From positions 102,305,657 through 102,369,656 of the forward strand of contig OX388343.1 of NCBI GenBank assembly GCA_947579665.1: a stretch of DNA of 64,000 nucleotides. Direction: 5' to 3'. The notes beneath the pieces were generated by a model. It was not told the DNA's origin and made no database searches. It worked only from the letters and a program-made list of their open reading frames with translations. Below, one piece after another: positions 10,538 through 22,300 of this stretch. Source of the DNA: Sympetrum striolatum. Its lineage: Eukaryota > Arthropoda > Insecta > Odonata > Libellulidae. The position numbers were made by a program, and so were the translations under genes. Position 1 is the first letter of the stretch, and each line of letters opens with the position of its first letter.

Positions 10538-11294
10538 TCCGAGATTGTAACTAATCTAAGCTTAAGACTGAAATATTTAACTGTTCTTTATTAACTTTTA
10601 AGAATTATATAAGGAATGCTTTGACAACTTAATCATAACATTTTTTTCTCTTCCTGTTTATGATTTATCTTGTTTACTATTATATTTACTTTGCTTTCTA
10701 CCTTGATACTGTGTATTTTTTTAATTTTTAAAAACTTTTATACTTATGTTTTATCTTTTTGGATTTCTGATCATATCCTTTGCCACTGCTATATTTTGAA
10801 ATTTACGTTAACTCTCATGCTCTTTTTATTTTAAAATAATTTTTGTGATAGGGCTTGATCCTGTACAATAAACTTATTATTATAACTGAGAATAAAAGTG
10901 AAAGAACAACAGGGAAGGTAAGATATCCATAATGAGCATTTTGAAATTTTGTTTCACTAACATCATGTCATGTATCAATGGAATTTAAATTTCAGTTGAC
11001 TGTAATGTCTTAGTCAAGTGGGCTCGAATAGAGAAACTATCCCAATGGAAGTATCACAAAAATGTAAAAGAGAATAAAATTAATAAAATAGAAATAGTTT
11101 AAGGGAAAGCCTAAACTCAAATGTTTGTGACTTAATAAAAATGTATTTTTTTATAAAATTAGAGTTAACAAAGTTTAATAATAATATTTTATCATAATTT
11201 TTGCTTCTGTTTCGGCAGGAACAATAACCCAGACAGCACAGCATAGTGTATATTTGTATATACAAGGGATACACAAAATATGGCACATGCATAT

Positions 11295-11935
11295 TGTAAC
11301 GAATTTTAATAGTTGTAGTTAGCATTAAGATAATGTTTGTGTAAAATGTAGTGAACAAGTGGAGAAGTGTAAACATTGAAGTGCCGAGTGTTATTGAGTG
11401 AACAATTTGAAATCCCGCCATAACTAAGAGGGTTGGGCCCACACAGTGTCACAGAGTATATATACTCTGTGAATGTGTCGTGATAAGGGATAAAGATGGT
11501 GCTGGTTGTTATGAAGTTAGGGAAAAGGTGGCGTGTGGGAAGCAGAAAAACAGAAAAGGGCCAGATCAGTCCTTTTCTCTCTCTCTCTCTTGCTTTCCTC
11601 CTCTTGCTCCTGCCTTGGCCTCTCGGCAATCGCCTCTCATCTCGGTCCGTAGATGCAAAGGAGTTCGAGCCTGACCTTAAACAACAAAGCATTCTCACCC
11701 TGTTGCGGAGACGCTACCTGGGAGAGCCACCAAGCGATTCGGAAGTCTCTCCGGGTTCTCCTATCTTGACGATACTGAAGAATCATGCCAACCATATTCA
11801 AAGAGCATGTTCCTAATAGTAGTTCTTTACCTTGAGTTATTGCGTGTGTTGAGCATGAAGAATTTTGAGGGTAATTATTATGTGAAAGATATCTTGAACT
11901 TATTTGCAACACTTATGTCATGCTTTATCGTTTAG
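11295..11935 (+). repeat. Possible solo LTR (tentative)
   Basis: About 640 bp starts TGTAACG and could end TTGCAACA before 11936. It contains a TATATATA box in a perfect palindrome, a C/T-rich run and a GC-rich 3' part, an LTR-like layout. No target-site duplication was found and no internal retroviral genes flank it. Open frames exist in several registers (for example 11496-11816), as expected of GC-rich sequence with few stops, and are not credible genes. Confidence 0.25.
11450..11471. repeat. Perfect 22-bp palindrome around TATATATA
   Basis: CACAGAGTATA followed directly by its complement. A TATA-like core sits at the centre. It may be the TATA box of the candidate LTR. Confidence 0.6.
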
Positions 11936-12022
11936 TACCCAACGTATGTCAGTTTAGCATTAGTTTTCTTTTGGAGGGGAAGTGTGAACTTAAAAGGGTA
12001 TTATTATGCTGCCGATGATTAA

Positions 12023-12334
12023 CCCTTTGAGTGTCAACATTGCTCACAGCGATGTTGGAAAATTTTCGTTAAAATGCCGGTGTTGCCCTGAGTGACTCTT
12101 ATTTTGAAAGCTATTTATGTAAAAAAATTTACTGTAATAACTTTTTTGATTGATTTCTGAAATAGAGATTGCATAAAAAAAAGTAATTGTTTTCTATACC
12201 CTGTAAAATGTTTAGCAAATTATTCAGAATATTATTGGTTTAATAGATTATTTTTCACAAATTCTGCAATTTTCTGAAAAATAGCCTGGCAATTTTTGCA
12301 TGATGTTAGGCAATTCCGTATGGCACTCAAAGGG
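12023..12334. mobile_element. piggyBac-type MITE, TTAA-flanked (312 bp)
   Basis: Left end TTAA|CCCTTTGAGTGTCA, right end TGGCACTCAAAGGG|TTAA. The 14-bp inverted termini start CCC and the TTAA duplications (12019-12022, 12335-12338) are intact. No coding capacity. The terminal sequence differs from the MITE at 250-829, so it is a separate family. Confidence 0.85.
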
Positions 12335-15300
12335 TTAAGGGCAAATTTTGTTCGAAGTGTTTTGGGATAATTTTTTGCTATGCACAAAGCCACGTGCTTT
12401 AAATTAAGGATAATATCAGTTGTAATAGGGTATTCTGGTTTAAAATATATGTGTTGTTGATTGATCCCATGCCGTTAAATCGTATTAATTGATTGCTCCT
12501 CGTCCACCCTGGAAGAATTATTTTTGTGATTATAAAGATCAGGTCAAAAACCACGCCTTAAGGTTTCCGTAAGTCTCCTAGCCTACCGAAGCTGTCTTGG
12601 CATAAATGAATGTAGAGTTGCTTGGCACCCACAGAAACAAATAACAGCCCGGCACGTTACAATATAGTGTATATAAAGAGTCAACCACGTATATCTGTAT
12701 ATGTGCAAGAAACACACAATTGTATATTTTACAGGTTAGCCTTTTAAAAGAATAACCTGAATGAAAAAATGTTATAAGAAAATAGTACATTTTAGTTGAT
12801 AGCATTTTTATTTTGCAATATTTTTAATAATGTTTTAATCTTATTATCCTAGAGTTTTCATAAGACAGAAGCTGTTTTTATAAGTAACATAAGGGACTCA
12901 TTCACTTATTCTGGTTCAGTTCCAAGTCATCAGTTAACAGAAAAGTGGCTCTGCTGCCATGCATGATTTTTTGATAGTACTTAACACTACGTAAACCTCT
13001 TTAACCATTTCAGTAACATGGGATAGAATTCAGAGAAGGAACTATAAAAAGGCGTACTGAAAACTTACTTGGAAATCGAATAAGATATTAAGATCACTCA
13101 ATATTTTAAATAATAAAACACAAAACACTCTATCTCCACCATTTAACAAGAGACTTTTACCAAATAAATTTTACTTTATAATTTATTTATTTAACTTATT
13201 AGTATCTTTGAAGATCCTTATCGTTAATTATAAGAAATCTTTTCTGTATTCTTGGATGGTCCTTAAAGCCCCAGCTCTGGCCGCAAAGTGGGCATACAAG
13301 ACATCTACAGTGAATATAAAAAATAATACCCATATCTTTTTGAAATATTTTTATTGTTTTGGAAATAATAACTCAAATGGTTACTAGTCATTTGTGCCAG
13401 CATCTCCAGACATATAAGCAACAGAAATGAGCGATAGAAAAAGCAGCATCCAATCTTGGTCTTAGCACCAATTAGGTACTTCAACAAATGTCACATACTT
13501 AACTCCCTTAAAAAATGGAAAATTACAAACTTGATACCACAATACCATTCCTTCACTCCATTGAAATTATGGAAAACAAAGATTGCTTGTCAGCATGGGA
13601 TACACAATTTAAAATAATTAACATCAAACTGGAAGCAATCATTGTGTACTAAGCCATGATCACATCATTACTATTAAAAGTGGACACTTACACCTACAAT
13701 AAAACAAATTGTAGATTGATAGAGTATGTTGTCATCAATTTGAAACTGACTCTGTTACTTTGAAAATAGGTTTTGTTAAAAAATTGATTTTTTCCACATT
13801 AGGGAAAATCTTAGCCTATATTCATTTGCTAAGTTTTGAATGTCACAAAGTTGTTTTCACTGCTTAACCAGGGTCTTGTGTCTCGCACTCTTATTTGATT
13901 TTATTCACTTGTTAAGCTTTATTATATATACACAAGCATAGATTGCTTAAATACCTTTTCTTTAACTATAACTTTACTTAACCTGAACATATTTTTTTCA
14001 CAATTTTAAAGCTTCAAATAATGCTGAAACATGCACTACTTGGATTATATTTTATTATAAAAAGTTTACTCCAGTTGAAGAATAATCATCTGCAAAGGAT
14101 TTAAATTCTCATTCAGGTTTGAAAATCTACCTCCAATCCAGTCTAAATGTTTGTTAAAATCACATCTTTGCATTATGTTCACACAGTTGTCACAATGGTC
14201 ATAGATTGCAACAATGAAATGATCTTTGATACTTTCACTTAATTAGTTCTCAATCTGCACATTAAAAGCTGTTTTTAATATCTTTGGGCTTTTAGAATTC
14301 AAATATGCTCTCATAAAATTAGTGTCCCAACCATAGTTTTTCTAATAAGGGTGCACCTAAGGAAATTATACAATTTTCAGTACGTGTTTGACGGTGTAAG
14401 ATAGTGATGGCATTGTAATATTCATGTTGACAAATATTAAGCTTGAAAATTTTCTAAATAACTTTCATAATCTATTATTGTAATGAATTATTTTTAAAGT
14501 TGAAGATGTAATACTATGCTTGTAAGATTTACTTATTGAGAGAAAATCAGCTAAAAAAAGTCAGTGGATATTGTTTCAGATGCTGATGTAGTTTTTCATT
14601 ACTAATCATGTTGGATGTTATTCATGCCATTCAAAGTTGGTATTTGAAAAATATATATATATTCATTAAAAACTTTTATTTTTAATATTTAGGGCTTATG
14701 TAGATTGAGAAGATCATCTTTTGACGTGATTTTAAGAAAAGTATATCCAGCTAATTGAATTATTGCAATACTTTGACCAACTTATTACACTAAAGGTTTA
14801 CATGAATTTTCATTACAATATATGTTCACTACATAATTTCAGCCATACCAAAAATTGGCATAGTTGTAAAGGAGCATTTAACAAAGAATACCTTTTAAAA
14901 TTATCATGTGCAGTACTTTTTACAAATTACTTAAAACACCTAACTTGTACAGTAACTTTATAACAATGATTACCAGGAAACTGTGCATTTTGGTGATTAG
15001 CAATTTTATTACAATGCATCTATGGCTTGGCAAAAGAGCAGCCCTTACTCTTTTTCAGTAAAGGAAAACACTGCTCCAAAATACCATCATCAGAATTTGC
15101 TACAAGAAAGATGTCTCTTGTGCACTTGCTTAAATAGGTAGTTTATCTCAGCTTTACACCTATGTATAAGTGAAAATACATTAAAATACAGATAGAGATC
15201 ATTTTTATGGGATAAGGGGACTAGTTATTTACATAACAAAGCAATTTATATTTAAGATAAAGCATTTAAAATTTTGAACATGAAAGCTCATATCAAAGTA

Positions 15301-16364
15301 GAAGAACAATATACTTAAAACTAATCAACAAAACTTTTTTTATCCCTTTATCCAACAAAGTCAAAAATAGTACTTCAACACTCAACCACATCGATGAATT
15401 TCATCACATACACATCTACCTCTTTAGTTTGAAATGATAACATTTAGTATGGTCTCAAAACTCATGATAGACTTTTTCAATGTAGTTTTTGCATATTTCA
15501 AACACATTAACATCCACAAAGTACAATTTTTCAATATGCATGATTAATTTTAGAAATAGAAATCTGCTCATAATGCTTCCTTGATTAACGTTGATAAATT
15601 TGGACAATGATTTATTATATAATCAGAGATATAGTTGGGATTACTACCTTGAAGTACAATTTAATACCCTTTCACACAAAATTACATTCAATTTTTATTT
15701 ATGACATTTAGTAAATTATCCATAAAGTTCTAATTAACATTTTTAGTTTTCCAAAAGAATCCTTTCTTAAAGAGGAATTACAACAGAAAGCAAAGCTATC
15801 TCAAGAACTCATTGAAATCTAAAAAGTGTTCACAATGACAGCAAGACATTGAATCTATGGTTTTTATTTTATTTTGTGGCCTTTCTTTGCTTTTTTAAAC
15901 ATAAAATGCATAATATATAATATTGGCATGATGTGAACAGCATGACATGCAATGAAGCACGTAAACATTATCAATATACAACAATCAATCACAAAAAATA
16001 AATAAATTATATCACTAATCACTCATTCATGATATTTAGACTAGAAAATGAATTCCATTTCATTATTGATACACATTGTTCAATATGAGAAATTTTAATG
16101 ATACCTCAATAGAATGGCCTGTAGGAAAATAGGCTGTTGACAGTGATAGCTAAACAAAAGAATATTTTTTAGCATGTTAAATTATTATTGTTCTCTTGGA
16201 CAAAGGATTGTAAGTATATGTACAAATTATTTACAAAAACTGTTGGTATGCTTCAGCAAGAAAATCTTCATTTCACCAGATATCAAACTGGCTTCAGATA
16301 TCCTGCATCCTCCACTCCATTTTCTATATGTACCTTGCTGATGTCATACAGCTATCATCAATTC
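12335..16364 (-). other. Unc-76 3' flank, probably including its 3' UTR
   Basis: About 4 kb without a gene on either strand. Several AATAAA signals on the minus strand (for example near 15863-15868 and 15611) could end the Unc-76 transcript, but none can be chosen. A block around 12601-12710 resembles 11218-11290 (see findings). Otherwise AT-rich and featureless. Confidence 0.45.
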
Positions 16365-16381
16365 TTAAGTAGGGCAAAGGA
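16365..16381 (-). CDS. Unc-76: Unc-76 terminal exon (VLCPT stop)
   Basis: Acceptor TCTCTTTTACAG. Only 17 coding bases: the end of a V codon, then LCPT and TAA. The KVLCPT terminus is invariant across FEZ proteins, which fixes this tiny exon. Confidence 0.93.
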
Positions 16382-19300
16382 CTGTAAAAGAGAAATTATA
16401 ATAATTAATATTATAATAACCCAACAGGAATATTTATAATTAAAAAAACTTAGAAATCATATTAAAATTCAGAGTGTTAACATACCTTTCAAGATGTAAT
16501 CTGTTAGAAGGGTTGGGACTGTTGGGCTGTCTTCATTAATGGCCTTCAGAACTGTAAAGAGAGAGACAACTTAGAAAATGTTTTGAGACAATTCAAATTG
16601 ACCATTTGAAATAATGGATTTTTAAAAGGGTTTGGTTCATGGGAAAATAACAAGGAAATCCCTTTAACAGATTTCCATGTGACATGGCATGGAAGTTCAC
16701 TGGATAGAATACCTATCTGGAAACCCAAGACAATTTGGTTTGAGTTCCAGTCATGTCACTATTTTTCACTTTTGTGTATCTTTGTATATAAAGAAAATAT
16801 TCTATTCCCCTTTGTAGAGCTATATGAGCTATTTTACAAACAAATATACATTCCACTGTATATGAATTATAGTTAGTTTGTTGACTTCACTGAAAGAACC
16901 CAAAACTAGAGGAAATGAAATGCTATCAATTAAAAAAGGTTGCACTATAAACACCTTAGATAATCATATCAATATGGAGTAAAGAATAGGGTTATTAATT
17001 TGACTCTAATTTCATCATCTAACCTCACACAAAATACTTCAGTAAGAAATTAATGATAATAGAAAATCAACTGATTACGAAAATCTTAGAGATATTGTTG
17101 ACACCTATCTCAGGGAAGTTCTATCGTTGTATTATGCATTGTATCACACAACCATTCATACAATAGAAATATATTTAACTTTTCAAATTCTAATGCCATA
17201 CAATATTTCTAGTTTTCAAGAATTCTGATATTAGAATAAATCTTTTATTTCTTAGATATTTCCAGTTTCTTCAGTTAGTCTAGACACACTTTGATAATAC
17301 ATTTATAATTTCCTTATACCATTGTACAACTTGAAATGAATGAGGTTAGTATTTAGCTTCCGTAAATAATATTAAATGTACATAAGAAAGACCTGTTGTA
17401 AGATTTCATCAATAAGGAAAAGCTTCTTAAGAAATTCTCTGCATAAACTTGTTAGCATTCTAAAGCAGAATATATGATTTATAAATCATAAAATTATAGG
17501 AAAATTCAGAAATATATATATATAAGGAGGATGAAGTTAAATAATAGTTTGTCAATTAAAGTCATTTCTTTAAAATAATTCTGAGAATAATTGCAATCGT
17601 TTTCAGGTTATTTGAGAAACTCATTTTTCAAATCCTTACAGAACAAGTTACTTGTGATGAAATTAGCAATAAACATTGTTATGAAATTAAAAGTGGTAAT
17701 GATGCAGCAACCACAATGAAAAGTGGAATCACTTAAAACTTACCGTATATGCCGGCGTATAAGTCGACCCATAAAATTTTGAGGCAAATTTCAGGTTTTA
17801 GTCTACATACGTTCAGCGTATAAGATGACCAAAAAAAAAGGGAACACCGCTTTCCCAGCTCTATTTTGGAAGAATGGGAAGAATAACTAAGGCATCCATA
17901 ACGATACGATAGCTTAAGGAATAAGATTAAGACGCTAGAATTGTTTCTTTCGGCTGCCATGTCAATTTCTTGCCTCTGCTTAACTATTACACAAGTTTCA
18001 TTCGTTGGTATCATTCAGGCTTCACAAATAAAATGTGTTACGAAACAGAAGCACAGTGGTATTAAAAATGTATTATAGAAATAATGGCAATAGAGCGTGG
18101 TAATATCAAATCACGGCACTGCTAAATCAACTTCCATTAACTCCTAACGCTAAGTCGAATCATAGCGATTATACAAGCAAAAATAAACCATGATGTGCCT
18201 TATAAGTTGGTAGATTTCCGTGGCGTTCAGGTATTTTCTTCGTGGTTTCGGGTTCTCTTCCACGTTCTTTGTCTTAATCGGACGACGTTTCGACTGCATT
18301 CCAGCAGCCGTCTTCAGGTCGAATGTAATACATTACATTACATCCGACCTGAAGACGGCTGCTGGAATACGGTCGAAACGTCGTCCGATTAAGACAAAAA
18401 ACGTGGAAGAGAACCCGAAACCATGAACATGATGTGTTTATTGATCTCCATTTGTAAAAAGAAAAATATCGATATATATATATAGTAAATTTTTGTCGAA
18501 TAAAAATAGACATGAAGAAATAAATATAATTTGCGAAGAATAAATATGCGTCAAATTTATTTTTTCAATATATTTTACTCGACGATAATTAGTTTGCAGG
18601 GCTTTACATTTTTACTTTCGGCCACAACAGTATTTTGTGATGAAATTTGTTTTATATGATATCTACGTTAATTAGACTTGCCAAAAATTAGTTTCAGTAA
18701 GAAATAATTGTGGAGAGTTAGGAGAGTTTGTGTTCCAGAAGTGTTAAGCAGGCAGTTTCACTTATTTAACTCTCGGTGGTAAAGGGTTAAATTTTATGTT
18801 CGGCGTATAAGTCGACCCCTAGTTTTTGAGGCTTCAAAGGTCGACTTATATACCGGCATATATGGTAGATACAGAGAAGATATACTCATGTTAATTGAAA
18901 AAGAATATACTATAAACTCACTTTTAATGAGAACTTGCAAGGCCTGATTGTCTGGTGGTCCACTCCCCAAATGGTAAGGAATGACAGTGGTTAGATACTG
19001 TGGAAAAATGGAGTAATAGTAAAAATAAAAACATGAATTCAGTTCCTTTGAATTCCATATTTGATATTTATCATTTCAATTATCATCGCTAATTGAGTTG
19101 ATTGAAAATAATTTGCGATTTATGTCAAAAACTTAGAAACCATAGAAATATTTTCCATTTATTTTGAATATAAAAACATTTAAAATTTGATATTTTACTC
19201 ACAAAGTTCAATTTTAAACCATATGCATTATAGAAAGTTATATTATTTATTAAATTTACTGCTTAAATGTAATTTCCCAAGTTAACTAACTCTTTCTTTT

Positions 19301-22300
19301 TAATGAATCGATGGCTCATCTTTCCCATACTTTTCTTAAAGGCCTGTCTTTCCCACATATTCATAAAAGAGTTCAACGATTGGTTTTGTGATCAACGAGA
19401 CTGGTTGTTTATAACCACAAAGTTATACAAATTTTAAAACTTTTTTGTGCAAAATTGCAATTTTAAATGGAAAGTGATATACTGCACAGCCAAAATAAGA
19501 ATCTTCAATTAACGGCCTTAGGACATTTGCGTTCCGGACAATTGCGTCCCGGACATTTGCGTATCACGGACAATTGCTTCCCTCGACTAGCACACATCGC
19601 GCAGTATGTGCTTAAAGTAGTAAACTTAAACGCAAAATTGAAATTTTCAAGTAACTATGGGTATGTGGAGCAGCCATTAAAGGATACAATGTTAATTTTC
19701 TAAATGTTGTAAACCTCTGTCAGTTATATGATACACTTGCAAAAGAAACAACGAGATAGGATATGCTTTCCTGGTCGCTCCCAGCCAGCTAATCGATAAA
19801 CGAATTTTTATATTACACCGTACCTCGATTCCTATCCAGAAGTATTGAATAATTTTTTTCCTATCTTATTTTCGTTGGCCTTTGGTGTAATGGTACCAAG
19901 CAAATACATTATAACCTTTCCAATTGTTTGCAATATTTATTTGAATAAACCCACCCCGAAAATATTAAGAAATTGGACACGAAAATTTTGACCTGCTACA
20001 AACTTTTTTGATATTTGTTTTTGATTTATACATGCTGCGTACGGAATTTGGTAAAACGTTTGAATGCCTCAATTAAAAAGAATGGGAACAATTGCTTTAA
20101 CAGTTTTCGAGATATGGAGTTAAAAGGGAGAGAGAGGTTTCGCTGCTCTCTGTACATGGCATCAAGTACTGTTTTTGCGTAAAAACAGTCAAAATATTAC
20201 GAAAATTCTATACAACAACAACATTCAGTTATGACGTAAATCTCATATTTCAGCCAATGACCAAGTTAACACGGGTCCGAATCGCTGTAGAACTAGCAAC
20301 CCTGGACCAACGACCAAATCACCGACATCGCTGATTCAGTTTTCTATTAGCATCTTATTTTTATTGTTATGTAAGCATAATATCATTTGAGCGGTGTTGA
20401 TGAAGGAAATTTTCTTTCAGATGTCATCTGAACTGAAGAATGTTAGCGACCATCTGTTCGAACCCGCAAAAGTTTACGCATCGCAAATTAGAAGACACTG
20501 ATTTGAATTTTAGGAAAGTAACCGTGTATGCAAATTTTTAAGAAAATAACCAGATCCTGTAATAAATGTTGAACTTTTCACGATATTTTTTTCTTGCAGA
20601 CCTTACTTTAATCCGGCAATTTCGATCTTTTAAACAAATTCATAAATTATATGTGAGAACATTTTTACGCAATATTCATTATATATTTTGAAATCGAGAA
20701 AATTTCAATTATTTTATATATAACCGAAATTTACAATTTTTTATTGCTTTGTCATTCATTTTTCTGACATTTCAAGGAAACCGAAAATAAACTATTAACA
20801 ATAATCAGTATTACCGAAGCTAAGCACTAAGTAAATCTTCAGTAGTAGTTTTCAGCGTTTTCTGTTTTAACAACTAAACCTAAAAAAATACACTGTATAA
20901 CGCATAGGGACGCAAAAGTCCAGTACGCATAAGTCCGTGGGATGCAATTGTCCGCGGGACGCTTAAGTCTGCACACGTCAATTAACATTCTGTCTTTTGG
21001 TACTTGAATCTACTTCGTTGAAATATTTATTCTAATTTAATTTTGAAATTGATATGAAGCATGCAAATGGTAAAACATAAATAAGTATGTATTTGCTATG
21101 GGAGAGTTCCTGAGTAATCCAGAGGCATACCCAAGGCTCATTTAATTACCTTGGGATCAAGACCATTGGCAGTAGCAGGAGACTTCGTCGTTCTGCTGTT
21201 CCTTTTGCGTTCCACATGAAACTGACGTCTTCGATTCTGCACTGCCAATAACAGAGAGATAAATGTATTCTTCAATTCTTTCTCATACTCGAGTTCATCT
21301 CGAAGGGCCAGTTCAGAAATCAGAGTTTCAGAAAATTCTCTAATGAGCACTTCCAGTTCCAGGTAAATGTCATTCAGCTGCGAGACAGACAAGGCTTTCA
21401 ACTCTGCAACAGATTTTTCAGAAATATTTTATGAATATCCAAAAAAATATATTATGCTTGTGAGATAAGACTAATGAGGAAGCAAATTCTAGCATGGGTC
21501 ATTTTTTCCAATGATGGTTGAAACATTCCCACAAAATGTGTTGCATTAATTTTAATGAAAATAGTTTTATACTATTTCATCTAAACACAAATTCGTAAGC
21601 AATAGTATTTAATTATATTGAAAAAAAAAATAAAAATATTGTACAAAATATAGATTAATATCAAGTCAGTAATAGTTAGGCAGGTATTACTTTTTATTAA
21701 AATTAATTTTCCAGTAAAAAAATTAAAAATTGGTGCATTCATACCTTCTACATAAATATTTTAGGATTAGAGGAAAATTAAAATGGAATGTAAAATTCTA
21801 AATATATGTAATCCCTAATAAATAAATGAGTATTCTACAACATACTATCTTTTAATGTTTCAGTAGCACCGGGAAATAACTTTAAATTTATCATTTTGTC
21901 TAATCAAAAAATGAACATAATTTATTGTATTCGATTTCCATTATTATGGAGGAAAAAAAAGTTTATAAGGACAAAATATATGAAATCTCAAGTGAAGTGA
22001 AATTTTAAGTGATGTTTAATTTTAATTTGATTATTCCATTTAAATTGTGAACTTACTGTCCTCGTACAAAGGAGATTGTAAAACTTCTTTGCCTTTCTGG
22101 TCCAGGGCATCAGTAGATCCAAGAAGTGATCCACCATCAGAATCAATGGAGCATTCAGTTGAGGGAGTTTCCTAAAATTGGTCAAAATTCATCAGTCACC
22201 GTGATAAGTGTGGCAAGACATTAAATTACCATTTTAAACTCGCTATTTTATTTACAGTTGTAAATAATCATCTAATTTTTCTATCAATATGCAAAGGAAA

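Larger units (their letters stand above)
8640..10885 (+). mobile_element. Decayed non-LTR retrotransposon (LINE)
   Basis: Fragments of one LINE polyprotein lie in order on the plus strand in several frames. A linker region around 9250-9370 reads TIWFTNEGIATKQLKKILHK then FKLTGSINDYLKFSD, as in CR1/Jockey-type elements. The fingers of a reverse transcriptase follow at about 9640-10028, then the C-terminal region at 10130-10420. The element has frameshifts, stops and an internal deletion. Its 3' end is near 10885 after a CAATAAACTTATTATTAT tail. It lies between Unc-76 and TTC27. The clade (CR1 or Jockey group) is inferred from motif style only. Confidence 0.8.

Noticed and set aside
11480..11912. 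Several overlapping frames, one with a leucine-rich hydrophobic stretch like a signal peptide
   Set aside because: Frames overlap on both strands in a GC-rich pyrimidine run, the hydrophobic part is not N-terminal, and no splice or family support exists.
18195..18513. Overlapping frames on both strands with similar peptides
   Set aside because: They are mirror images caused by the palindromic insertion and carry no protein signal.
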